A stretch of 64,000 nt of DNA, taken from positions 780,508 to 844,507 of the forward strand of contig NZ_MPIN01000002.1 in assembly GCF_001887355.1 (NCBI RefSeq), read 5' to 3'. The translations under genes and the position numbers were made by a program. The stretch's first letter is position 1; every line of letters begins with the position of its first letter. A model generated the notes under the pieces. That model made no database searches. It saw only the letters and a list, made by a program, of their open reading frames with translations, and was not told where the DNA came from. Of the stretch, positions 23,646-31,913 are shown one piece after another. The stretch is from Cystobacter ferrugineus. Its GTDB lineage: Bacteria > Myxococcota > Myxococcia > Myxococcales > Myxococcaceae.

Positions 23646-25267
23646 TGCGTCCGCTCCTCTCCCGCTCCCTCGCCCTCGGCGCAGCGCTGTACCTCGGCGG
23701 CTGCGCCACCGCGTCCCGCACCGCCCCCGCTCCCGAAGCGGCTCCGCCTCCCGCGCCGCCCGAGGCCCAGGCCCCCGCTCCCGCTCCCGCCGAGCCCCCC
23801 GCGCCCACGTCCGTCCCCGCCCGGCCCCTGCAACAGCCGGAGCCCGCGCGGCTCGTCGTCCAGGCGAACCCGAACAGCCCCATCGTCAGCTTCCGGCTCG
23901 TCTTCCGCGCGGGCTCGGTGGATGACCCCCAGGGCAAGGAAGGTCTCGGCGCCCTCACCGCGCAGCTCCTGGCCGAGGGAGGCACGCAGAGCCTCACCTC
24001 CGCTCAGCTCCTCGCGGCCCTCTTCCCCATGGCGGCCGAGCTGGACGCCTCCGCCGACAAGGAGTTCACGGTCTTCTCCGGCCGCGTCCACAAGGACTTC
24101 CTGCCGCGCTTCCTCGAGATCTTCACCGATGTGCTGCTCAAGCCCCGCTTCGATCCCCAGGAGTTCGAGCGGCTGCGCACCCGCGCCCTCAGCGATCTGC
24201 GCAACGGGCTGCGCAGCGAGAACGACGAGGCGCTGGGCAAGGTGGCGCTCGACGCGCTCATCTACGAGGGCCACCCCTACGCGCACTTCGTGGGCGGCAC
24301 CGAGAAGGGCCTCCAGGCCATCACCCTCGAGGACGTGAAGGCCCACGCCGCACGCGTCTACACCCAGGATCGACTCGTCATCGGCCTGGCGGGCCCGGTG
24401 GATGAGCAGCTCCAGCGCACCGTCGTCTCGCGGCTGTCCGCGCTCCCCACCACCGGCGCGCCGCGTGTGGAACTGCCCGCCGTGCCCACCACGGGTGGCC
24501 GCGCCGTCGTCGTGCAGAAGCCCACCCTCTCCACGGCCATCTCCCTGGGCTACGTCACCCCGCTGCGCCGGGGGGATCCGGACTTCTTCCCCGTGGCCTT
24601 CGCCCTGTCGTACCTCGGAGAGCACCGCCAGCTCGGCGGCGTCCTCTTCAACGAGCTGCGCGAGAAGCGGGGCCTCAACTACGGCGACTACGCCTACGCC
24701 GAGCACTTCATCGAGGAGCCCGGCACCACGTACAACCGCACCAACATCGCGCGCACCCAGCAGGATCTCACCTTGTGGATCCGCCCCGTGGTGCCCGACA
24801 ACGCGATGTTCGCCACCCGGGGCACGCTCTACTTCCTCGATCAGCTGGTGGCCCAGCCCATCCCCGCGGACCGTTTCGAGCGCAGCCGGAGCTTCCTCCT
24901 GGGCTACACGCGTCTGTGGGAGCAGACGGATCAACGCCGGTTGGGCTACGCCATCGACGCGCTCTTCCACGGCACGCCGGACTACCTGGAGCAGTACCGC
25001 GCCGCGCTCGCGAAGATGACGCCCGAGTCCGTGCACGCCGCCGTGCGCCGCCACGTGCGTCCCGAGGCCCTCAACTTCGCCTTCGTCACCCAGAACGCCG
25101 AGGGACTGGTGAAGCAGTTGAAGGAGCAGGCCCCCTCGCCCATCACCTACGCCTCGCCCAAGAGCCCCGAGCTGCTGGAGCAGGACAAGGCCATTGGCGC
25201 GCGGCCCCTGCCCATCCGCCCCGACGCCATCCAGGTCGTCCCCGCGGACGCCTTCATGGAAAAATAA
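23645..25267 (+). CDS. M16 family protein, non-catalytic partner lipoprotein
   Basis: This is a 540-residue protein with lipobox YLGGC and a proline/alanine-rich linker to about residue 65. The M16 fold is recognisable (FRLVFRAGSVDDPQGKEGLG), but where HxxEH should be the sequence is GALTAQLLAEGGT, so zinc binding is lost. The C-domain keeps NELREKRGLNYGDYAY with the R/Y substrate-binding pair. Active plus inactive M16 subunits encoded in tandem are common. The lipoprotein anchor would tether the complex to a membrane. I chose the ATG at 23645; a GTG one codon earlier is also in frame. Confidence 0.9.
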   Translation: MRPLLSRSLALGAALYLGGCATASRTAPAPEAAPPPAPPEAQAPAPAPAEPPAPTSVPARPLQQPEPARLVVQANPNSPIVSFRLVFRAGSVDDPQGKEGLGALTAQLLAEGGTQSLTSAQLLAALFPMAAELDASADKEFTVFSGRVHKDFLPRFLEIFTDVLLKPRFDPQEFERLRTRALSDLRNGLRSENDEALGKVALDALIYEGHPYAHFVGGTEKGLQAITLEDVKAHAARVYTQDRLVIGLAGPVDEQLQRTVVSRLSALPTTGAPRVELPAVPTTGGRAVVVQKPTLSTAISLGYVTPLRRGDPDFFPVAFALSYLGEHRQLGGVLFNELREKRGLNYGDYAYAEHFIEEPGTTYNRTNIARTQQDLTLWIRPVVPDNAMFATRGTLYFLDQLVAQPIPADRFERSRSFLLGYTRLWEQTDQRRLGYAIDALFHGTPDYLEQYRAALAKMTPESVHAAVRRHVRPEALNFAFVTQNAEGLVKQLKEQAPSPITYASPKSPELLEQDKAIGARPLPIRPDAIQVVPADAFMEK

Positions 25268-25292
25268 CGTCTGGCGGACACGAAGGGCCGCG

Positions 25293-25321
25293 CCCCGGGG
25301 GGTTTTCTTCACCCCCTGGGG
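25293..25321 (+). terminator. Hairpin after the M16 pair
   Basis: A ten-pair stem with one G-U pair (CCCCGGGGGG / CCCCCTGGGG, loop TTTTCTTCA) stands 25 bases after the stop. There is no T run behind it, so it may only weakly terminate or may protect the transcript end. Confidence 0.4.
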
Positions 25322-25387
25322 AGGCGGTGGTAAGAGCCGGACGGGTTCCAAGGCCCGAATTTCCGGGCCCCCACCCCGGAGCGGTCC

Positions 25388-27337
25388 TTGCGAAGCACAG
25401 CCATCCGACTCGTCGTGATGATCCTCCTGGTGGCCGGTGTCTCGGCGCGCGCGGAGGATCCCTTCGTGCGAGGCTTCGACGCCGTCCCCCTCAAGGCGAC
25501 GCCCGCGCAGAACAGCGGCATCGCGCTCGAGGGCGCCACCCCGGAGACCGCCCAGAGCTTCCGGGCCGCCCTCCTCTTCGACTACGCCCACGGGGTGCTC
25601 GCCCTGAAGCTGGGCGAGGAGAAGCTGGGCAACCTGCTGCCCTACCGGCTCGATGCCCACGCGCTCTTCGCCTGGCAGTTGCACCGCCGGCTGGAGATCG
25701 GCGCGGACCTGCCCTTCACCCTCGTGCAGGGCGACAACTTCCAGTTGCTGCGCGACGCGCTCTCCGCGCAGAACTTCCCCGGGGCCGCGGGCGTGAGGCG
25801 CTGGGGGCTCGGCGACATCCGGCTGCAACCGCGCGCCTTCCTGCTGCTGCCCGACGAGTTCCCCGTGGGCCTCGCCCTGTCCGCCGAGGTGCGGCTGCCC
25901 ACCGGTGATGGGCAGAGCTTCCTCGGAGAGCGCGGCGTGCTCGTGGCCCCGCGGCTCGCGGTGGAGCGCGCCTTCGGTCCGGTGCGGGTGCTCGGCAACG
26001 TGGGCGTGCGCCTGCGTCCCCAGCCCGCCCAGTACCTCAACCTCTACGCGGGCAACGAGGTGACGTTCGGCGCGGGCGCCATCGTGGACCTGCCGGACGT
26101 GGGCCCCCTCACCAACGTGCAGGGGCTCGCCGAGATGCACCTGGCCACGCCCATGTCCGCCCCGTTCAACTTCCACCAGGCCGCCTCCCTCAAGACGCCC
26201 TGGGGCGTGCTCGTCGGCGCGCGCACCCGCATCCATGGCCCCTGGGGGCTGGAGCTCGACGTGGGCCGCGGCGTGACGCTCGGCAGCGGCTACGGCCGCG
26301 AGGACCTGCGTGTGATGCTCTCCGTGCGCTACGACCAGTCGTTCGTCGACTCCGATGGCGACGGCGTCCCCGACTCGCGCGACAAGTGCCCCACCGAGGG
26401 AGAGGACGTGGATGGCTACCAGGACGACGACGGCTGCCCGGAGCCCGACAACGACGGGGATGGCATCACCGACGGCCAGGACACGTGCCCCAACGGCCCG
26501 GATAGCTGCCTGGACTCGGACAACGATGGCGTGCCGGATGGCATGGACCAGTGCCCCAACAAGCCCGGCCCTCCGGGCTACGACGGCTGCCCGGATGCCG
26601 ATGGGGACGAGGTGCCCGACAACGTGGACAAGTGCCCCGACCAGTCCGGCCCCCCCGAGAACGATGGCTGCCCCATCGACAGCCCGCCGTTCGTCGTCGT
26701 CGAGTCGGATCGCATCCGCATCAAGGGCAACATCCTCTTCGAGACCGGCTCGGCCAACATCCAGAAGCAATCCCTCAAGCTGCTCGACGAGGTGGCCACG
26801 GTGCTCGATCGCAATCCGTCGCTCGGACCCGTGCTCATCGAGGGACACACCGACAACGTCGGCTCGGACACCCTCAACCTGAACCTGTCCCAGCGCCGCG
26901 CCCAGTCCGTCATGGACTACCTCATCTCCAAGGACATCGAGGCCCATCGCCTGCGCGCCCAGGGCTTCGGTGAGTCCAGGCCCATCGCCACCAACGGCAC
27001 CCCGCTCGGACGCGCGAAGAACCGCCGCGTCGAGTTCCGCCTCATCAAGTCCGAGGTGGAAACGGCCCCGCGCATCGTCCCCCAGGACAAGAAGCCCGAG
27101 GGAGACACCAAGGCCAGGCCCGAGAGGGACACCAAGACGGAGACCAAGGCCAAGCCAGAGACGGCCACCAAGGCAAAGGCCGAGACGGCCACCAAGGCCA
27201 AGCCAGAGACGGCCACCAAGGCAAAGGCCGAGACGGCCACCAAGCCGGCCACCAAGGTAGAGGCCAAGACCAGGCCCGAGGCAGCCACCAAGGCCAAGCC
27301 CGAGGCGGCCCCCAAGGCCAGTGCCAACAAGCCCTGA
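25388..27337 (+). CDS. OmpA-family outer-membrane protein with thrombospondin type 3 repeats
   Basis: This is a 649-residue protein. A signal peptide (IRLVVMILLVAGVSARA) precedes a beta-rich N-terminal domain of about 290 residues, probably a membrane barrel. Then come calcium-binding thrombospondin type 3 repeats at about 318-435 (DSDGDGVPDSRDKCP and variants), an OmpA peptidoglycan-binding domain (IEGHTDNVGSDTLNLNLSQR, RLRAQGFGESRPI, NRRVEF) and an unusual 75-residue Lys/Ala/Thr/Glu repeat tail. The start is TTG at 25388 with GGAG upstream; a GTG at 25415 is an alternative. It links outer membrane to cell wall. Confidence 0.88.
   Translation: MRSTAIRLVVMILLVAGVSARAEDPFVRGFDAVPLKATPAQNSGIALEGATPETAQSFRAALLFDYAHGVLALKLGEEKLGNLLPYRLDAHALFAWQLHRRLEIGADLPFTLVQGDNFQLLRDALSAQNFPGAAGVRRWGLGDIRLQPRAFLLLPDEFPVGLALSAEVRLPTGDGQSFLGERGVLVAPRLAVERAFGPVRVLGNVGVRLRPQPAQYLNLYAGNEVTFGAGAIVDLPDVGPLTNVQGLAEMHLATPMSAPFNFHQAASLKTPWGVLVGARTRIHGPWGLELDVGRGVTLGSGYGREDLRVMLSVRYDQSFVDSDGDGVPDSRDKCPTEGEDVDGYQDDDGCPEPDNDGDGITDGQDTCPNGPDSCLDSDNDGVPDGMDQCPNKPGPPGYDGCPDADGDEVPDNVDKCPDQSGPPENDGCPIDSPPFVVVESDRIRIKGNILFETGSANIQKQSLKLLDEVATVLDRNPSLGPVLIEGHTDNVGSDTLNLNLSQRRAQSVMDYLISKDIEAHRLRAQGFGESRPIATNGTPLGRAKNRRVEFRLIKSEVETAPRIVPQDKKPEGDTKARPERDTKTETKAKPETATKAKAETATKAKPETATKAKAETATKPATKVEAKTRPEAATKAKPEAAPKASANKP
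27143..27238 (+). repeat. Perfect 48-bp tandem duplication in the OmpA-family gene tail
   Basis: Positions 27143-27190 and 27191-27238 are identical. Each codes for 16 residues of the TKAKPETATKAKAETA type. Shorter degenerate versions flank it, so the tail grows by slippage or unequal exchange and its length probably differs between strains. Confidence 0.9.
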
Positions 27338-27349
27338 GGGCGATCCGGT

Positions 27350-27811
27350 TCAGCGCGTGGGCTTGAGCGTGGAGAGCGAGCGCTCGACGCGCGCTGAACC
27401 CGGGCCGTAGTCCCGCTCGGCGGCCGTGTAGAGGACGAGCACGAAGCGATCCTCGCGGGGCAGCAAATAGACGAGCGTGCGGGAGGAACCCTGCTGGAAC
27501 TCGTAACGGGCCACGGGACCCGCGGGGAGCGTGCCCTGGGTGGCGTTGAGCCGTCGGCCCGGCACCGAAACCCCCGCGGCCGCCAGCACGGCTTCCGGCT
27601 CCGCGTCCAGCTTGGGCGCGGGTCCCGGCACCGAGCGCACTTCCAGCCCGCCCTCGAATTCGGCCACGGCGGGAGGACCTGGTTGCTCGGAGCGCAGGGC
27701 CATGCCGGAAGGAGGCTCGTATTGGAGCCCGAGCGCCTGCGACTCCAGTAGGCGCGAGCAGGCGACGGCACAGCCCAGGAGCAAGCACAGCGTCAGAGCG
27801 GAGCGGTTCAT
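27350..27811 (-). CDS. Small lipoprotein of unknown function
   Basis: This is a 153-residue protein with a signal peptide and lipobox (SALTLCLLLGCAVAC). The mature part is beta-rich, with YEPPSGMALRSEQPGPP, VARYEFQQGSSRTLVYLLPR and EDRFVLVLYTAAERDY. The pattern resembles proteins that hold a stress-type or PsbP-like beta sheet, but I cannot name a family. It is convergent with the OmpA-family gene, with 12 bases between the stops. Confidence 0.7.
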   Translation of the reverse strand: MNRSALTLCLLLGCAVACSRLLESQALGLQYEPPSGMALRSEQPGPPAVAEFEGGLEVRSVPGPAPKLDAEPEAVLAAAGVSVPGRRLNATQGTLPAGPVARYEFQQGSSRTLVYLLPREDRFVLVLYTAAERDYGPGSARVERSLSTLKPTR

Positions 27812-28230
27812 GGAGGGTAGCGTGCCACACACTCCGCCCTCCCAAGAGTACGGGCTCGCATCCATCCCCCAGCACATTTTTCCGGTTCGGGACGGCGGCG
27901 TCCGCCACGCAGGAGCAGCTCGCGCGTGTATCTCCTTGAATTTACAGCGAGGACTCGGGCCGAGGGGGTTCGGCACGGCTGATGCTAAAGCCATCCTCGC
28001 GGACGATGTGGGTCCGGTGGATGGGGCAGCACGGGGCGGTACGGGGTTGGGCGGGTCGGGGCAGTGGGCAGTACGGGGTTGGGCGGGTCGGGGTAGTACG
28101 GCTGTGACGAGCGGCGAGAGCCACTCGTGAAGACGGCTCGGGGTATGGGGAAAGGTATTGGGGAGCCGGTCCTTGACGGCACAGTCAAGTCGCGAGGACC
28201 GGTTTGCCCACCCCATCAGGCCTTGAAGTG
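27812..28230. other. Intergenic region with GT-rich repeats
   Basis: No gene is supported. Reading frames on both strands here are low-complexity Arg/Pro products. It contains the two-copy 32-bp repeat listed separately. Confidence 0.4.
28039..28102 (+). repeat. Two-copy 32-bp tandem repeat
   Basis: Units at 28039-28070 and 28071-28102 share their first 23 bases exactly (starting GTACGGGGTTGGGCGGGTCG). It is a G-rich minisatellite-like repeat with G-run spacing that could form G-quadruplexes. Confidence 0.7.
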
Positions 28231-28833
28231 TCACGTATGGAGATGCGCCGTGACCCACGCCGCGATCTCGGCGGCACGGTCCCGGGCGAACATGTGGTCT
28301 CCGCCAGCGAGCACCAGCATCCGAGCCCTGGGTAACAGTTGCTCGAGACGGCGACCGACTCCCACGGGGCTGATCGGATCGGCATCTCCCCAGAGGAGCA
28401 ACGTCGGGATGGAGATCCGGTGGAGTTCCGCGGTGAAATCCGGCCGCTCGGACAGGATCCAGTCGGCCGCCCTCGGATACTCCGCGCGGTAGGCACTCCG
28501 CCAATCACTGGCCCCCAGGCTCGTGACATTGATGCCGCCGGAGGTGGCCACCAGGACCAGATGGCTGATCCGCTCCGGATGGGCGAGCGCCAGCCGCACG
28601 GCGACAACGCCGCCCATGGATTGAGCCACGACCACACTCGGGTCTTCCAGCTTGCTGGCGGCATGGGCAACCGCATCATCGAGGTTCTGGATGACAGGCT
28701 CATGCGGCTCGTGGCCGAGGCCTGGCCAGTTCAGGTAGGTCTTACGCCAGCTCGCCGGCAGCAGCGCGCCGAGCGGATGCCAGAAGGACGCGGCACCGCT
28801 GGCACCAGGCAGGAACAGAAGGTGAGGAGTCAT
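28231..28833 (-). CDS. Alpha/beta hydrolase
   Basis: This is a 200-residue cytosolic hydrolase. The oxyanion-side loop LLFLPGASGAASFW, nucleophile elbow VVVAQSMGGVVAVRLA (Ser), LLWGDADPISP (Asp) and LAGGDHMFAR (His) give a complete catalytic triad in the normal order. At 200 residues it is compact, with a small cap. The substrate cannot be told from the sequence. It is transcribed divergently from no near neighbour; the decayed gene at 28870 lies upstream on the same strand. Confidence 0.85.
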   Translation of the reverse strand: MTPHLLFLPGASGAASFWHPLGALLPASWRKTYLNWPGLGHEPHEPVIQNLDDAVAHAASKLEDPSVVVAQSMGGVVAVRLALAHPERISHLVLVATSGGINVTSLGASDWRSAYRAEYPRAADWILSERPDFTAELHRISIPTLLLWGDADPISPVGVGRRLEQLLPRARMLVLAGGDHMFARDRAAEIAAWVTAHLHT

Positions 28834-28869
28834 GGCGCCGACGACCTTGCCACAATGCGTCTATTCACG

Positions 28870-29371
28870 TCAGGAGGATCGGAGGCCAACCTTCGCGAAA
28901 GTCCGGGCCTCGGTGAGCTGCTTGGAGCCAGGAAATATCTGGCCGGCACGCTCGGAGATGAGCGTGGCCTCACCCGTCTTTTCCTGCTCACCCAGCGCCT
29001 CGATGAGGCCCGACCAGGATTCTTCCAGTATCTCCAACGCGCGCGTGGAGGCTTCACGGTAGAGCGCTTCCGCGGCCTCGGGCGAAGCACGCACGATGCT
29101 CATGAACCGAGCCAGTCCCATGAGGGATTCAGGGGACCTGCCCGAAGCGTCGACGGCATCATGAAGCATCCGCTCGACCTGCTCGAAGACGGCTTCCGTC
29201 CGCTCCGCGTCGGACCCCAGAGCTGAGCTCGGCTTTCCAGCAGCAAGGCGGGAACGAACGTGGGACAACGGGCCCGGAGGCTTTCGAGCAACTGTAGTTG
29301 CCGGGACTGCCCAGTTCCAGGTTCCTGGCTTCGGCGAGCAACTGCTGCAATTCGCGTGGACTGGAGTGCAT
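28870..29371 (-). pseudogene. Hypothetical helical protein gene broken by two frameshifts
   Basis: An ATG at 29371, preceded by GAGGAG, starts MHSSPRELQQLLAEARNLEL in one frame. Near 29305 the sense continues in a second frame (RQLQLLESLRARCPTFVPA), and near 29225 in a third (TEAVFEQVERMLHDAVDASG, then LARFMSIVRASPEAAEALYR to the stop at 28870). Joined, these give one helical, TPR-like protein of about 165 residues, which is more economical than three separate genes. The family is unknown to me. Either the gene has decayed or the sequence has two single-base errors. Confidence 0.65.
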
Positions 29372-29487
29372 GGCTCCTCAAAGGGTGCTGTTCAATCCGA
29401 GGCCATTGACTCTACCCCATTGGGGCATGACCAGGGAGGGACGGATTCCCTATGACGGCCGTACGGTTCAAAGGAGACAGTATAGCC

Positions 29488-29585
29488 GTGCAGTACGATC
29501 CGAAGATCATCGCCCACATGCCGAGGCGATCTACCGCCGGGCGTCGCGCAGCGCGCTGCTCAGCATCGGCCGGGGCCACGCGTAA
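29488..29585 (+). pseudogene. Small membrane-protein gene fragment
   Basis: A GTG at 29488 with AAGGAG upstream reads QYDPKIIAH and then, after a one-base shift, AEAIYRRASRSALLSIG. The joined sequence looks like the N-terminus of a small protein family I have seen in myxobacteria (YDPKII.....YRRA), but it breaks off. The call is weak. Confidence 0.22.
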
Positions 29586-29604
29586 GAGTGATTGAGCAGG
29601 GATT

Positions 29605-30708
29605 TCACCGCGCGCAGCCGGGTGCGGGACCCGGGTCCGTTCCCACGATCCGCGTGGCCCACTCCTGGGCCACGGCGAACCACCGGGGCGCTTCTGGAAT
29701 GAGGTTGAGCATATGGCCCTCGCCGGGCAGTACCCGGGCCTCGACACACGGCACCCGTGGACCGAGCCAGGGCGCCTCGGCGGCGAGCAACGTCTGGGCA
29801 TCCGAGCAGATGCCGCTGGGAGTGGGACCGCAGAAGATCATGTCCTCGGTGCCATTGACGAGCAGCACCGGGACGCGGATGTCCAACGGGCGCGCGATGA
29901 TGGCGGGCAAGGCGGAGAACTCCGCGAGCGTGATCGTGCTCTTGGTCCGCTCGTCGAGGGCAATCACCGCGGGGTCGGCCCGGCTCGGGAGATAGAACAC
30001 GGCCTCGCGCATGCCGGGCATGGTGGTCAGGTACGCCGAATCATAGCCTCTGCCGGAGAGGATCGGATCCACCTCGGCGGGATGCAGGGACCTCTCGAAA
30101 TTCTCCACACCGGAAGGCACGGGAGTATGGCTCGCGCCGCTGAGGATGACGGCATCGACATCCTGGTAGTCGGTCACCTCGTACCAGGAGGTGAGGGAGC
30201 CGTAGGAGTGGCCGACGAGCAGCACCTTCTGGAAGCCGAGCGCGCCCTTGGGTCCCCACACCTTGCCCGCGCGCAGCGCCTGGACCACCTGGTGGACGAC
30301 GTATGCGTTGGCCTCGATGGTGACGAGCTCGCCCGGAGGGTGGGAGCTCGCTCCGCTGCCAATGCGATCCATGGCCAGGGTGGCGAAGCCCGCGTCCAGC
30401 GCCGCGTTCACGTAGGAGTAGCGCCGGGTGCCACCGGTGGGGTCCGGGAAATCCCAATACAGATGAGTATACGTGGCGCCGTGCACGAGCAGTTGCACCG
30501 TGGCGGGGGGTGAGCCATTGGGCAAACACAGGCGAGCGAACACCTGCTTATCCCTGGGCAGGTCTGGCGCGAGCGCCACCGGGATGCGGTTGCTCTGACA
30601 ATTCCATCCAGCCGCCAGCGCCGGCTCCCCCTGTCCAAGGAGCATTCCCAGCGCAATCACAACCAGGGCCGTGTTGGCGAACGACCGCCACGTCCACGTC
30701 ATCGTCAT
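29605..30708 (-). CDS. Secreted alpha/beta hydrolase
   Basis: This is a 367-residue protein. ATG 30708 has GGAGGT six bases upstream, and a signal peptide follows (FANTALVVIALGMLLGQGEPALA). The hydrolase core has VQLLVHGATYTHLYWDFP, LAMDRIGSGASSHP, nucleophile VLLVGHSYGSLTSWY (Ser), VPVLLVNGTEDMIFCGP (Asp) and VLPGEGHMLNL (His). Four cysteines suggest disulfides outside the cytoplasm. It could be an extracellular esterase or lipase; the substrate is unknown. Confidence 0.83.
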   Translation of the reverse strand: MTMTWTWRSFANTALVVIALGMLLGQGEPALAAGWNCQSNRIPVALAPDLPRDKQVFARLCLPNGSPPATVQLLVHGATYTHLYWDFPDPTGGTRRYSYVNAALDAGFATLAMDRIGSGASSHPPGELVTIEANAYVVHQVVQALRAGKVWGPKGALGFQKVLLVGHSYGSLTSWYEVTDYQDVDAVILSGASHTPVPSGVENFERSLHPAEVDPILSGRGYDSAYLTTMPGMREAVFYLPSRADPAVIALDERTKSTITLAEFSALPAIIARPLDIRVPVLLVNGTEDMIFCGPTPSGICSDAQTLLAAEAPWLGPRVPCVEARVLPGEGHMLNLIPEAPRWFAVAQEWATRIVGTDPGPAPGCAR

Positions 30709-31127
30709 GTCCGTACCTCCCAGAGTCAGGCGGGGACACCCTAATGCCGGGGAGTAGCGTTTCACGAGGTCCCCTCCCCCTGGTCCGCGAGAGGTGGACG
30801 AACAGGGCGGACCCGAGGGGTATGAGGAAGATACCCGGGGGAAAGTCAAAGGACTCTTCCCGACACCTCACCCTCTCCGAATCGTCGGATAACGGAGACC
30901 ACAGCTTGTAGCATCGGGGGCCGAGATTCGTCGCATCGCGTCCTCGACTGTCTGGCGTAGGTAGCACCGTCACGGTGCGAGCCCCCATTGATCTGAGCCA
31001 GGTGCGGTTCCGGGGCTGAAGCGGCTGCAACTTCGACTGGAGGAAATGCTGCGGGGCCCGTGCAACTCGCGGAACCCGCTCGGCTCTACCGGAGGTGGGG
31101 GCCTGGGCGAGGCCGCCCCGGCACCCA
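30709..31127. other. Gene-free stretch
   Basis: Between the secreted hydrolase start and the putative immunity gene end I find no supported gene, RNA or hairpin with a T run. It presumably holds the hydrolase promoter. Confidence 0.4.
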
Positions 31128-31913
31128 TCATTCGTTCCGGAACCACTCCGCCGGAATGCCCAGCGCCGCGAGAATGCGCTTGGGGGCGCGCTCGCCCTTG
31201 ATTTCGCTTACAACCCGCAGACGTGGAAACTCGTCAGGTGGCTGGGCGAACTCTTCGACGCCCTCTCCCCCTCGTCTTACGGTGACAACAAACTCGTCCA
31301 GGCTCGGCGAAGCAATTATCACATACACGGTTGCGTGGGGAAACCGTTCCGACACAGTGATGTCGGCGTAACCGATATCACCTGTGCCGCTGGCGATCAG
31401 GAGGCCTCGCGGCGTGTCTTCAAGGAGATAGTAACTTGGGGTAAGTGGTTCGCCAGCATCCTCCTCCAGCACCCGAATCGCCTCTTGTTTCCGGACTCCT
31501 TCTGCCAAGGCGACTTTGTGTAGAGGTTTCCTCGCGGATGAGTCCGAGGAGTCCGCGCTGCCGGGTAATGGACAGCCGAGAGACTTCGCCAGGGCCTCTG
31601 GATCCACCTCCTCGACTTCTAACGAACCGTTTCGCCAGGATGTGACCGCCCACGGATCCTTTGCTCGCTCAATCGAGTACACGGGATCATTGAATTCGAG
31701 TGACAGTTCCTTGGCGATTTGAATCTCGGAGCCTACGTCACTCGGATCAGTACCCACAATGGCATGGTAACGGCCACTGCCTGGGATGACTTCAAAGGGC
31801 TGCTCTCTTCCGAGTTCTTGTTCCAGATCTGTCATCACGATGGAACGGGCACGGCTCTCCAGTCGTGTGGGTTCGCCAGGAGTCAGAACCGCCCAGAGAG
31901 GCCACCGGCTCAT
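31128..31913 (-). CDS. Putative immunity protein for the adjacent nuclease-type toxin
   Basis: This is a 261-residue protein, acidic and beta-rich, without signal peptide (the first 25 residues are polar). Segments such as HAIVGTDPSDVGSEIQIAKE and ADITVSERFPHATVYVIIAS do not match any family I know. Its start overlaps the stop of the 1.3-kb-codon toxin gene by four bases (ATGA). A translationally coupled cytoplasmic protein directly after a toxin with a C-terminal nuclease domain is the standard position of an immunity gene. Function is by context only. Confidence 0.6.
   Translation of the reverse strand: MSRWPLWAVLTPGEPTRLESRARSIVMTDLEQELGREQPFEVIPGSGRYHAIVGTDPSDVGSEIQIAKELSLEFNDPVYSIERAKDPWAVTSWRNGSLEVEEVDPEALAKSLGCPLPGSADSSDSSARKPLHKVALAEGVRKQEAIRVLEEDAGEPLTPSYYLLEDTPRGLLIASGTGDIGYADITVSERFPHATVYVIIASPSLDEFVVTVRRGGEGVEEFAQPPDEFPRLRVVSEIKGERAPKRILAALGIPAEWFRNE

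Noticed and set aside
23636..26947. A 1103-codon minus-strand frame
   Set aside because: It is an antisense shadow of the M16 partner and OmpA-family genes, which have clear domains on the plus strand.
28039..28102. CRISPR array
   Set aside because: There are only two adjacent copies with no spacers and no cas genes; it is a short tandem repeat.
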